Source of the DNA: Pseudoselenomonas ruminantium
GTDB taxonomy: Bacteria; Bacillota; Negativicutes; Selenomonadales; Selenomonadaceae
Direction of reading: 5' to 3'
Length of the DNA: 47,107 nucleotides
NCBI GenBank assembly: GCA_015058575.1
Contig: SVBZ01000053.1
Coordinates: forward strand, 1-47,107
Shown: in pieces, positions 32,648-40,886 of the stretch
Position numbering within the stretch: the stretch's first letter is position 1
How the letters are laid out: the number at the start of each line of letters is the position of its first letter
Notes under the pieces: model-generated
Told to the model about the DNA's origin: nothing
Databases searched by the model: none
The model's input: the letters and a program-made list of their open reading frames with translations, nothing else
Made by a program: the position numbers and the translations under genes

Positions 32648-34402
32648 GTGAAGAAATACTGTGATATAAAGTTATTGGTTTTCATGTATACGAGTTCAAC
32701 AATTATCACGTCGTTGGCAATGAAGAACTTCAGCTTGAAGCATACTACTTTTTTGCTTGTGGCATCGTTGTTGATTGTGTTGCAACGAAAAATATATGTT
32801 TATAAGAATTCGTATTATCGGATGCTTATTGCCTTGCTGGGGGCATCTTTTTCCGTTTTCATCGTCAGGTTCTTGGCGCCAGGACAAATAAAAGTATGGG
32901 ATGTTGATACTTTTATTGCTTTTGCGGTGGCAGCTGTCAATATAAGTTTACTGATTGTATCGCTTATCAACTCTAAGTGTGTTCGCAATATAGTTGCTGT
33001 GTTGATGGGGGCAGTTTTTGTCCTGCCATTGTTGCTGATATGGGGAAATTACTTTTCGGAACATACTTGGATAAATGCTGATGCAATTTCGGCTATCTTG
33101 CAAACGAATCCTTCAGAGGCAATGGATTACCTTCGTGATCGTATGGAACTTAAAGTGGCCTTTGTTTTTGCGGGAATAGCGGCATTGGCAGCGTTCTTGT
33201 ATAAAAGTCTTCATCGGTTAGAGATTAAGAAGGCAAGGAAGAATTACATTCTTATAGTGTTACTGATTGTTTTAAATATTGTATTGATGGTAAGGACAAA
33301 TGACAATTTTGTAACTTGGGCTGCGCATGAAGCTCGTGACTATCAGGAAAGCTATGCAGAATATGTTCGCGCTAAGCAGGAACGCAATGAGAATGTCTTA
33401 AAAAATATGTCATTTATAGAAAGTGGCAATAAGGGTATATATGTTTTGGTAATTGGCGAGTCTGAAGCACGTAATCATATGTCAGCATATGGATATGGAA
33501 GAGAAACAACACCTTGGCTGGATTCGGTAAAAAATCAAGAAAATGTGATTCTTTTTTCTAATGCATATGCTTGTTATTGTGATACGGGGCATGCCTTGCC
33601 GTATGTATTGACCGCCAAAAACCAGTATAATGATATGGAAATAAAAGAAGCTGTATCTATCGTTGATATGGCCAAAGCTGCTGGCTTCAAGACAGTATGG
33701 CTTAGCAATCAGGTTCGTTTCAGTGGTTGGGATAACCCCATCACGATTATTTCTGATGAATCGGATCAGCAGATTCGTATCAATACGCATATCGGCAATA
33801 CACTGGATACGGATTATTATGATGGAGAATTGGTTAATCGCCTGGATGATATCGATTATTCAGATAAGATGCTGATTGTTATTCATTTGATGGGCAGTCA
33901 TTTATCCTATCATAGCCGTTATCCTGTAGAATTTGAAAAGTTTACAGGAGAAGGATATCTTAGTGAGTACGATAATAGCGTTTACTATACGGATTATGTC
34001 GTCAACAATATTGTTGATAAATTGTCACAGAAAAAAGATTTCAAGGGCTTAATCTATTTTTCTGATCATGGAGAAGGGATAGACAAAGATTTATCGCATA
34101 ACTCGGCAAACTTTGTATATGATATGGTATATATTCCGTTCTATATGTATTTGTCGCCACGCTACATGGAAGAAAACAAAGAAGCTGTTCGGATGTTGAA
34201 GAGCAGAGCAAATGATTATTTCACGAATGATTTGATATTCAATACAGTTATGGGCGTAATGGGAATCAAGGCGGAAAGTGTTTATGAACCAGAAAATGAT
34301 TTAACCAGCCAGGATTATGATGGCAATCTCGGACGCTTCCTGACTATGTATGGTACAAAGAAAATCAGCGATGATCCGGGGTTGGAGAAAGGAACTGATT
34401 AG
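32648..34402 (+). CDS. Phosphoethanolamine transferase, EptA/CptA family
   Basis: This is a 584-residue inner-membrane enzyme with five N-terminal hydrophobic segments (to about residue 220) and a periplasmic sulfatase-fold domain. VLVIGESEARNHMSAYGYGR is the EptA-type metal motif. The nucleophile Thr lies in CYCDTGHALP. FSDHGEG and NSANFVYD supply further metal ligands. It should transfer phosphoethanolamine from phosphatidylethanolamine to core sugar or lipid A, altering charge and peptide resistance. The target cannot be set from sequence. GTG start at 32648. It lies next to LPS core genes. Confidence 0.88.
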   Translation: MKKYCDIKLLVFMYTSSTIITSLAMKNFSLKHTTFLLVASLLIVLQRKIYVYKNSYYRMLIALLGASFSVFIVRFLAPGQIKVWDVDTFIAFAVAAVNISLLIVSLINSKCVRNIVAVLMGAVFVLPLLLIWGNYFSEHTWINADAISAILQTNPSEAMDYLRDRMELKVAFVFAGIAALAAFLYKSLHRLEIKKARKNYILIVLLIVLNIVLMVRTNDNFVTWAAHEARDYQESYAEYVRAKQERNENVLKNMSFIESGNKGIYVLVIGESEARNHMSAYGYGRETTPWLDSVKNQENVILFSNAYACYCDTGHALPYVLTAKNQYNDMEIKEAVSIVDMAKAAGFKTVWLSNQVRFSGWDNPITIISDESDQQIRINTHIGNTLDTDYYDGELVNRLDDIDYSDKMLIVIHLMGSHLSYHSRYPVEFEKFTGEGYLSEYDNSVYYTDYVVNNIVDKLSQKKDFKGLIYFSDHGEGIDKDLSHNSANFVYDMVYIPFYMYLSPRYMEENKEAVRMLKSRANDYFTNDLIFNTVMGVMGIKAESVYEPENDLTSQDYDGNLGRFLTMYGTKKISDDPGLEKGTD

Positions 34403-34454
34403 TGTAATATTTTGTATGGAAGGATAGCTTTATTCTATATAAACGTATTTTTGC

Positions 34455-35369
34455 GTGAGTTGGTTGAGTATGTTATTATTTATATATTTTATATATGCAT
34501 TTATGTTTATGCTGTGTCAAATAATAAGTGGGGTATATGATAATGAAACGAGAATGTTGAAATTTCGCGACAAAGTCTTTACGCGATTTATTTATAATAT
34601 ATTGATTATTCCTAAAATACAAAGGTTACAAAGAAAAATATTATTATCATATTATAGATTCTATGAAAAAAGATTATTGATACATCTGACAATTATAGAG
34701 GCATACGCCTTGATTGTACCTTGGTTTAGTGGGCGATTGATGGGGGGTATATATGAGGTGTTGCTATTAGCATATATATATTGGTGGCGGAACATAAAGG
34801 TAAATAGATGTGTAATAAATGATTTTATTGTGCATAGTATACCGATTTTGTTAATGATATATATGTGGGCTGTGAAATTGTTGAAAATAATTAATGAGCT
34901 AGCAATGGATGGGGAGAATAAATATATATCAACGCTTTTCTTTTTTATGATAGATTTGGTGGTTGTTATTGCTATTGGAATGATGTGGTGCTGGGAAATT
35001 AATATGTATTATGGTCCTTTTTCTAGGATGAAAAGGAAAGTGATTTGGATGAGTATGCTATCATTACATATAGCGATGATGATTTATTCTTTCGGTATTG
35101 TTAATATTATTCAATCTGAAAATGGTACGATGATTATGGAACAATTAAAGGAAGATAGTGGGAGTGAATATATGATTCGTATAGCAAAATATTCTGTAGC
35201 TCCTGTGTTAGGATGCAATGAGAATGTGGGGGGGTTATTTAAGTATAATTATAGTGTAAAAAATATGATAAGTGGGGATTCTTTAAGAGAAAATGATGCC
35301 CTTTTATTTGAATCTTTGTTTGCTATGGGAGTTGTATACTTTTATTCAAAAATATTACCAGATGTATAA
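34455..35369 (+). CDS. Integral membrane protein of unknown function
   Basis: This is a 304-residue hydrophobic protein with about six or seven transmembrane segments. A polar loop follows the first helix and a longer extramembrane region lies near residues 225-275 before a final helix. I recognise no family motif, and it has no obvious O-antigen polymerase or flippase signature. It is the most AT-rich gene in the window. The start is weakly supported: GTG 34455 or ATG 34470, neither with a good ribosome site. It follows the EptA-like gene by 52 bases. A role in the island's envelope modification is only positional inference. Confidence 0.7.
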   Translation: MSWLSMLLFIYFIYAFMFMLCQIISGVYDNETRMLKFRDKVFTRFIYNILIIPKIQRLQRKILLSYYRFYEKRLLIHLTIIEAYALIVPWFSGRLMGGIYEVLLLAYIYWWRNIKVNRCVINDFIVHSIPILLMIYMWAVKLLKIINELAMDGENKYISTLFFFMIDLVVVIAIGMMWCWEINMYYGPFSRMKRKVIWMSMLSLHIAMMIYSFGIVNIIQSENGTMIMEQLKEDSGSEYMIRIAKYSVAPVLGCNENVGGLFKYNYSVKNMISGDSLRENDALLFESLFAMGVVYFYSKILPDV

Positions 35370-35447
35370 TTGGTTATCATTAGATATTAGTGGATGATTT
35401 GTCGAATCTTTTAGTGAGATAAAGAAGGTAAAACATTAGTTGAAGGG

Positions 35448-36848
35448 ATGGTGTATAAATTGAATCTTGGAGAAGAGAACGAACAAGTTGAGTTTAAAAA
35501 GAGCACTAGCGAATTGAAGGAGGCCGTATATTCAATTGCCGCCATCCTTAATAAACATGGGGCTGGTGATGTGTATTTTGGTATCCGTAACGATGGAACC
35601 GTGGTGGGACAAAATATTACCGATCATACGTTGCGTGAGGTAAGTCAGGCTATCCGAAGACATATTAAGCCGGTAATTTATCCGGAAATTACTAAAGAGA
35701 TGATTGATAATCGTCAGGTTGTGCACGTCAAGTTCAAGGGATACGCGCAACCCTATTTGGCGTATAATATTCCGCGGATTCGTGTAGCAGACGAAGATTT
35801 GGTTATGGATCAGGACGCTTATGCAGATATGCTTAGAATTCGTGAGGACAAGGGGCGTAATTGGGAACAACGTGAGTCAGAGTATCAGATTTCGGATGTA
35901 AATACAGGGGTGTTAAAAGATTATTTGCAACGTGCGAAACAGGTGGGACGAATCACGTTTTTGGAAGAAAATCCCACTGTAGTGTTGAATCGGTTGAATC
36001 TTGTTCGTGGCTCGAGATTGCTCAATGCAGGCGCAGCATTGTTTGTGGAAAGCAATATAAACGAAATTCAAATGGCGAAATATGCCTCGGATGAGCGGTT
36101 GACCTTTACGGATATTCGTAGAGAGACAGGATCAATTTTCAAATTGGTTCGTATGGCGGAGCAATACTTAGTAGATGCTATGGATTGGCGTGTAGAATTC
36201 AATGGCAGTATGAAGCGGGTAGAGGTTCCTGAGATTCCAGTTGGTGCATTACGTGAAGCGCTAGTCAACGCTTTTGCGCATCGTTCCATTGAATCCGGGG
36301 AAAGTATTGATGTAGCTGTTTATCGCAATCGGATAGAGATATATAGCCCTGGGGAGTTTCCAAATCGCTTGACGCCACAGATGTATATTGAGGGAAATGA
36401 ACGTCCCATCAGGCGAAATCCGTTGATTACGCGTGTGTTATACTATTCGCAGGATATGGAGAGTTTTGCGACAGGGTTGAAGCGTATTCAGCACTTATGT
36501 GATGTGGCAGGATGTAAGGTGGATTATCGTAAGGATGCGTATGGATTTACTGTAGCTTTTTCGCGTAGAAAAGAGCATCACTCCCAAGTCACCCCCCAAG
36601 TCACCCCCCAAGTCACCCCCCAAGTAGTATTCGATGACCCTAAAATAGTTCGCTTGTTGGCATTTTGTGAAACGCCTAGGTCATTGCAAGAGATGATGCA
36701 ATGCTTAGAGTTGACAGATCGTAAGCATTTTCGCCGTCGGTATCTGAATCCATTATTAGAATCGGGTCAGTTGCGTATGACAATGCCGAATAAGCCACGG
36801 AGTAGTTTGCAGAAATATATTGCTGTACCTGCTGGACAGAGGGAGTGA
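35448..36848 (+). CDS. AlbA_2/Schlafen-type ATP-binding protein with winged-helix C-terminus
   Basis: This is a 466-residue protein. Residues 10-130 are an AlbA_2 (AAA_4/Schlafen-like) domain: EFKKSTSELKEAVYSIAAIL, then GDVYFGIRNDGTVVGQ. The middle has a histidine-kinase-type ATPase signature, GALREALVNAFAHRS, and IEIYSPGEFP. A PQVT tandem linker (about residues 380-393) joins a C-terminal winged helix. Such proteins are annotated as transcriptional regulators or RecG-like, and some relatives occur in defence loci; the actual role is unknown. It appears intact and sits just before a cluster of decayed genes. Confidence 0.8.
   Translation: MVYKLNLGEENEQVEFKKSTSELKEAVYSIAAILNKHGAGDVYFGIRNDGTVVGQNITDHTLREVSQAIRRHIKPVIYPEITKEMIDNRQVVHVKFKGYAQPYLAYNIPRIRVADEDLVMDQDAYADMLRIREDKGRNWEQRESEYQISDVNTGVLKDYLQRAKQVGRITFLEENPTVVLNRLNLVRGSRLLNAGAALFVESNINEIQMAKYASDERLTFTDIRRETGSIFKLVRMAEQYLVDAMDWRVEFNGSMKRVEVPEIPVGALREALVNAFAHRSIESGESIDVAVYRNRIEIYSPGEFPNRLTPQMYIEGNERPIRRNPLITRVLYYSQDMESFATGLKRIQHLCDVAGCKVDYRKDAYGFTVAFSRRKEHHSQVTPQVTPQVTPQVVFDDPKIVRLLAFCETPRSLQEMMQCLELTDRKHFRRRYLNPLLESGQLRMTMPNKPRSSLQKYIAVPAGQRE
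36585..36626 (+). repeat. In-frame 12-base tandem repeat, 3.5 copies
   Basis: The unit CAAGTCACCCCC is repeated and encodes QVTP. It is identical between copies and homopolymeric in C6 runs, so it is prone to slippage. Whole-unit change keeps the frame. Confidence 0.9.
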
Positions 36849-36854
36849 AAAAGG

Positions 36855-36976
36855 ATGGATTTACCAGAAAAATTATTGCGGGGATAAAAGAGCTGGCTAA
36901 GGAGTATAATGTCCAAAGGGTAGTTCTGTTTGGCTCGCGGGCGCGTGATGGAGTGACGATTTATGAAAAAGTATGA
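36855..36976 (+). pseudogene. Fragment of a MNT-type nucleotidyltransferase
   Basis: An ATG opens MDLPEKLLR, then the frame is lost and a neighbouring frame continues KIIAGIKELAKEYNVQRVVL followed by FGSRARDG. This is the start of a minimal nucleotidyltransferase (the MNT half of HEPN/MNT toxin-antitoxin pairs). The catalytic DxD that should follow the GSRARG-like motif is missing and the frame stops at 36976. A short following peptide, MKKYETHISNLRAKVK (from 36963), may be debris of the partner. Frameshift plus deletion makes it a pseudogene. Confidence 0.65.
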
Positions 36977-37024
36977 AACCCATATCAGCAATTTGCGAGC
37001 AAAGGTAAAATGAGGTGAGTTTTT

Positions 37025-37436
37025 TTGCGTGGTAGTTACGATGTGGTGATAAATAGCCGAAGATTGCAGTATAAATTTACCATCCGGCGGAATGTGACGA
37101 TTATCCGAGGTCAGAGTGCCACGGGAAAGACTACGCTCGTGGAAATGATTCGGGATTGCAATGAAAATGGTATCGATAGTGGCATTACGATAAGTTGCGA
37201 CAAGGAATATTCCGAGAGAAAACTTGCTGGATATGCTGGCGAAGCCTTATGCTTATATTGATAGCGAGAAATATTTCAGTTGGGAACAGTTCTTTACAGA
37301 AGTTTTGCAGGATAGTACGAAAGGCACGATTTATCAGTATACGAAAAGCAAGCTGAATCCTGTGTATTTGCATGAGAATAACAAGATGAAGATATTGACG
37401 GCGATAAGACCGCTGGCAGATCGGTTGGGATGGTGA
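37025..37436 (+). pseudogene. P-loop ATPase gene, frameshifted and probably internally deleted
   Basis: The first frame encodes MRGSYDVVINSRRLQYKFTI and a Walker A RGQSATGKTT, then stops at 37261. A -1 frame continues LLDMLAKPYAYIDSEKYFSW to 37436. Removing one A from the AAAA run at 37219-37222 joins the two frames. The joined product (about 136 residues) lacks a clear Walker B, so part of the middle also seems lost. Proteins starting this way accompany DUF4869 genes in Clostridia-like genomes, as here. Sequencing error is an alternative for the frameshift. Confidence 0.6.
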
Positions 37437-37879
37437 TTCAGGTGTTGCATGTCTTTTATGGCGATATGCCAGGGGCTATTTTTAATACAGCAGTGTTTTT
37501 TAAAAACAGCTATGATGATGATTGGATTGTGGATGATTTTTCCAAGCGGATGATTGCTGATGTAGATAAGTCTGAAGTTTTGGGAACAGGGGTTATTGAC
37601 AGTCCTGTACTGGGGAAGATTGCGCCAGAGCGGTTGTCGGGAGGCGTGAAGACTTTGATGCTGGTGAAGTTCATGCCAGAGATGGTTTTCAATGCTTCGG
37701 CTTGTGGAAATAATTGCGCCAAGTGGCTGCTGAAAATTGCGGAGAATGAGGATCGGACGGTGAATTTGCGCAATATCATGAACTTTGGTGAGGAGCCGTT
37801 TGCTATCCATGTAATCAATACGGACCAAGTGGTACATAGCATGCAGGAACTGGTGCCTATTGCGGTCAGATATGTATAG
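37430..37879 (+). CDS. DUF4869-type protein
   Basis: This is a 149-residue protein matching in pattern the DUF4869 family: FYGDMPGAIFNTAVFFKNSY, KSEVLGTGVIDSPVLGKI, LSGGVKTLML and ASACGNNCAKW. Function is unknown. It overlaps the end of the degenerate P-loop gene by 7 bases, which preserves the usual coupling of the two. The frame is intact with no obvious lesion, so it might still be made, although its partner seems broken. The family name is from memory and not verified. Confidence 0.7.
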   Translation: MVIQVLHVFYGDMPGAIFNTAVFFKNSYDDDWIVDDFSKRMIADVDKSEVLGTGVIDSPVLGKIAPERLSGGVKTLMLVKFMPEMVFNASACGNNCAKWLLKIAENEDRTVNLRNIMNFGEEPFAIHVINTDQVVHSMQELVPIAVRYV

Positions 37880-37930
37880 CAATATTAGAGGCGGGGCGCT
37901 TTTGTCCTATGAAATGTTGGGGGTTAGGTA

Positions 37931-39964
37931 ATGTTTTTAGCGTTTTGGGCAGGGTTGCAGCAGGATATCAAGCTGGTACTTTTGGCTCCAGCGGTTTGTG
38001 CGATTTTTCGGCTGGCGTTTATATTGGTTTATGGGCCGAAGAAAAGTCCCGTGGGGGAGTGGCGTAAGTGGTTTACGTGTTTTCGCTATGGCTTTTGGTG
38101 GGGCATGGATTTCAATGCGTATGTATATCTGTATCTATTGGTGCTTGTTTCACTGCCGGCGGCGTTTATCCCTGCGTATTATGCTGTAGGTGACACGGTA
38201 CGGCTGATTGGTGTTACGGTATATCTGGTGGTGCTGTATACGGCCTTTATGGGAAAGATGATTTTCTATTATCATTTCCATGATACCTTCAATCCGACGA
38301 TGAAGCTGGGCGTCAATGCAGATAAGATGAACTTTGTCGATATTTTTTTCAATCAGAACTATGGGGCATGGATTCTTCTTGGCTATATTCCCTATACCTG
38401 GCTGAGCTGGCAGGTGGGCAGCTGTTTGCTGCGCCTGCCAAGCCTGCCATATCTGTCGCTTTCATCGCCTTGGTTGCAGTATGGGCTCAATACGGTAGTA
38501 TTTTTGGCCTCGGTGTTGTTTTTTTATTGGCTGCGCTATGGTGGTACGTTGCGGCATCGCCAGAAACCTGAGTGGGATGAAGTGCCACCAATCGTAAAGA
38601 ATGATATGTTCATGGGGAAGGCAACCGTGGATGATTTGATTGCGTTTGAGCTGGCGTGCAAGAGTACTGTCAGTGAGGCTCTTTTGCATACGGATGCAGA
38701 GTCGCTTGAGGTGCTGCGGCCGGTTCTTTCTTCGCCGCAGATGTTTTCCGAGAACTTGTGGGCACCCTTTCAGCATCAGACAAAGGGGGCACGCATCCGT
38801 AAGCCTAAGCATATCTTTTTCCTTTTGGGTGAGAGTCATGGGCAGGCGCCGTTCGATGCTCCGTATGAATATCTGAATCTGATGGAAGCCAGCCGTCGTT
38901 ACCGCAGCCAGGCACATACGGTAGCCATAGATAATTTCCTGCCAGCAGGCATGATTTCACAGCCAGCATTGACTAGTTTGTTGGCTGGTGTTTATGATGC
39001 CGGCATGGAGCTTAATGAGAATAAGGCATTCTGGTATGGCAATATACCTATATCGCTGCCGTTGCAGCTGAAAAAGCTTGGTTACCGGACGGAGTTCTGG
39101 TACGGAGGCGGTCTGAACTGGGGCAGTCTCGAGCACTTTGTTCCCGCAATCGGATTTGATGCCTGGCATGGCGGCCCGGATTTCTGTCCGAAAGGTTCGC
39201 CGAAGACTTGGCTGGGGGTTTATGACCATATTTTCCTGGAGCAGGCCGCTAAACTCATTCAGCAGGATGATACGGAGCAGCCGGTGTTCCACTTCCTGTA
39301 TACGACATCGAATCATGGCCCATATAATATGCCGTATGCGGAGTATGGATTCTCAGCGGAGAAGGTTATGCCTGCGGCGCCGGAGGCTTTGCTGAAACAT
39401 GGCAAGATGATGAAACAGATGGCTGGTATCTGGTATGCGGATCAGGCACTGATCAAGTTTGTTGAAAAGATGCAGACAGTTTATCCAGACAGTCTGTTTG
39501 TTGTCACAGGGGACCATACCACAGGGCTTATTCCGTTCCAGTGTGGTGTGGTGGGCCGTACGGAGCCGAATCTGCGTGAGCGGGTATTGACTTCCTTTGC
39601 GATATCACATCCGGAGCTTACTGCGGATATGCTGGCCGGAAATACGATTGGCGGGCATATGAATATTATGCCGACGCTATTTGAGCTCATTGCACCGGCG
39701 GGCTTTACGTATTATTCTATTGCGGAGCCGCTGACAGAGCCAATCCATCGTGTGGTTACGCCTTACTGCTGGCTGACCCATGACAGGATTGGCGATTATC
39801 GGGATGGCTTGTCGCAGCAATTGGCAGTTTCGGAAGATTTGCTGCCGTTTGAGCGTGACAGCGAGCAGTTCCGCGAGGAGCGCGATGCATGGTGTGAGCT
39901 GACTGGCTGGCTGGTTCGCCATCCAGAACTTCTCGATGATGCCGGGCGGGGGAAAATGGTGTAA
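37931..39964 (+). CDS. LtaS-like phosphoglycerol/phosphoethanolamine transferase, paralogue 2
   Basis: This is a 677-residue protein with five hydrophobic segments (to about residue 215) and a C-terminal alkaline-phosphatase-superfamily domain. HIFFLLGESHGQAPFD is the metal motif. The nucleophile position reads FLPAGMISQPALTS, with Ser where the paralogue at 19061 has Thr. FLYTTSNHGPYN and VVTGDHTTG are conserved. The overall layout and many segments parallel the 19061 gene. Serine at the nucleophile would be unusual for a phosphoglycerol transferase, so activity is uncertain. It marks the return to background base composition after the AT-rich island. Confidence 0.83.
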   Translation: MFLAFWAGLQQDIKLVLLAPAVCAIFRLAFILVYGPKKSPVGEWRKWFTCFRYGFWWGMDFNAYVYLYLLVLVSLPAAFIPAYYAVGDTVRLIGVTVYLVVLYTAFMGKMIFYYHFHDTFNPTMKLGVNADKMNFVDIFFNQNYGAWILLGYIPYTWLSWQVGSCLLRLPSLPYLSLSSPWLQYGLNTVVFLASVLFFYWLRYGGTLRHRQKPEWDEVPPIVKNDMFMGKATVDDLIAFELACKSTVSEALLHTDAESLEVLRPVLSSPQMFSENLWAPFQHQTKGARIRKPKHIFFLLGESHGQAPFDAPYEYLNLMEASRRYRSQAHTVAIDNFLPAGMISQPALTSLLAGVYDAGMELNENKAFWYGNIPISLPLQLKKLGYRTEFWYGGGLNWGSLEHFVPAIGFDAWHGGPDFCPKGSPKTWLGVYDHIFLEQAAKLIQQDDTEQPVFHFLYTTSNHGPYNMPYAEYGFSAEKVMPAAPEALLKHGKMMKQMAGIWYADQALIKFVEKMQTVYPDSLFVVTGDHTTGLIPFQCGVVGRTEPNLRERVLTSFAISHPELTADMLAGNTIGGHMNIMPTLFELIAPAGFTYYSIAEPLTEPIHRVVTPYCWLTHDRIGDYRDGLSQQLAVSEDLLPFERDSEQFREERDAWCELTGWLVRHPELLDDAGRGKMV

Positions 39965-39997
39965 GTGTGAATATTTATGCGGAAGTGTTTTCATCGC

Positions 39998-40026
39998 ATG
40001 ACAGACTGAGTATAAGCGTGTATAAT
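39998..40026 (+). promoter_or_regulatory. Sigma-70 type promoter upstream of walJ
   Basis: ATGACA, a 17-base spacer and TATAAT. It lies immediately upstream of a terminator hairpin and 80 bases before walJ. Confidence 0.6.
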
Positions 40027-40034
40027 AGGTTTTG

Positions 40035-40061
40035 GCCCGGTGCTTTTGGCGCCGGGCTTTT
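40035..40061 (+). terminator. Rho-independent terminator
   Basis: A 9-bp stem GCCCGGTGC/GCGCCGGGC (one G.U pair) with TTTTG loop, then TTTT. It probably ends the upstream transcript and overlaps the presumed start of the next one. Confidence 0.7.
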
Positions 40062-40107
40062 GCAGGTAGTTTACAGAATCAAGGATTAGGATAGGAGAAA
40101 GCAAGTT

Positions 40108-40869
40108 ATGCAGGTTTCGGTGCTGGCCAGTGGCAGCAAGGGCAATGCGGTCTATGTAGAGATGGATGGCTGCCGGCTGCTTATTGATGCAGGTATCAGT
40201 GCGACGCGGATCAAGAAGGCGCTTTTGGCGCTGGGGGTGGATGCAGCAACGCTCGATGGTGTGCTGATTACGCATGAGCACCGCGATCATATTGCAGGAC
40301 TCACGACGTTGTCGAAGTGGTATCATTTACCGATTTTCACGCGGCGGGCAACGTTTGCGCATATGAGCTGCCAAGCGCAGCTGCCAGCGGACTGCCTGCA
40401 TCCGATTGAGGATGGTTTCCGGCTGGGCGGTGTGCAGATCATGCCGTTTTCGACTTCGCATGATGCGGCAGATCCTGTCGGTTACCGCGTGCAGGGCTCG
40501 AAGTGCATGGCATTAGCAACGGATCTTGGGTTTGTGACGGCGAGCGTACAGGCGGCCATTGATGGTGCGGATGTGCTGGTGCTGGAGGCAAATCACGATC
40601 CTGAGGTGCTGAAGAATGGCTCATATCCATGGCCACTAAAGCGGCGCATCCTGTCGAACCGCGGTCATCTGGCCAATTCGGATGCGGCCTGGGCGCTTGC
40701 ACGCTTGCGCAAGCAGCCCGAGAAGGTGTTCCTTGCCCATTTGTCGGAGGAGAACAACCGGCCGGAGCTGGCGCAGGATACGGTACAGGGCATCCTATCC
40801 CGGCAGGGGATTGCGCTTGATTTTGCGGTGGCTAGCCAGACGGAAACCGTATCAATGGTAAGAAATTAA
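40108..40869 (+). CDS. walJ: Metallo-beta-lactamase-fold hydrolase, WalJ/YycJ family
   Basis: This is a 253-residue MBL-fold phosphodiesterase/exonuclease-like protein. The metal site is HEHRDH near residue 56, with further ligands in TSHD, ATDLG and the final HLSEEN. In low-GC Gram-positives this gene lies in the walRK (yycFG) cluster upstream of htrA and rlmH, and helps coordinate cell division with DNA replication. The same walJ-htrA-rlmH order is found here, without walRK in the window. A good AGGAGAAAG precedes the ATG. Confidence 0.93.
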   Translation: MQVSVLASGSKGNAVYVEMDGCRLLIDAGISATRIKKALLALGVDAATLDGVLITHEHRDHIAGLTTLSKWYHLPIFTRRATFAHMSCQAQLPADCLHPIEDGFRLGGVQIMPFSTSHDAADPVGYRVQGSKCMALATDLGFVTASVQAAIDGADVLVLEANHDPEVLKNGSYPWPLKRRILSNRGHLANSDAAWALARLRKQPEKVFLAHLSEENNRPELAQDTVQGILSRQGIALDFAVASQTETVSMVRN

Positions 40870-40886
40870 TTCGGGAGGGATTTTGC

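Noticed and set aside
36585..36626. Short direct repeats as a possible CRISPR array
   Set aside because: Units are 12 bases with no spacers and lie in frame inside a coding sequence.
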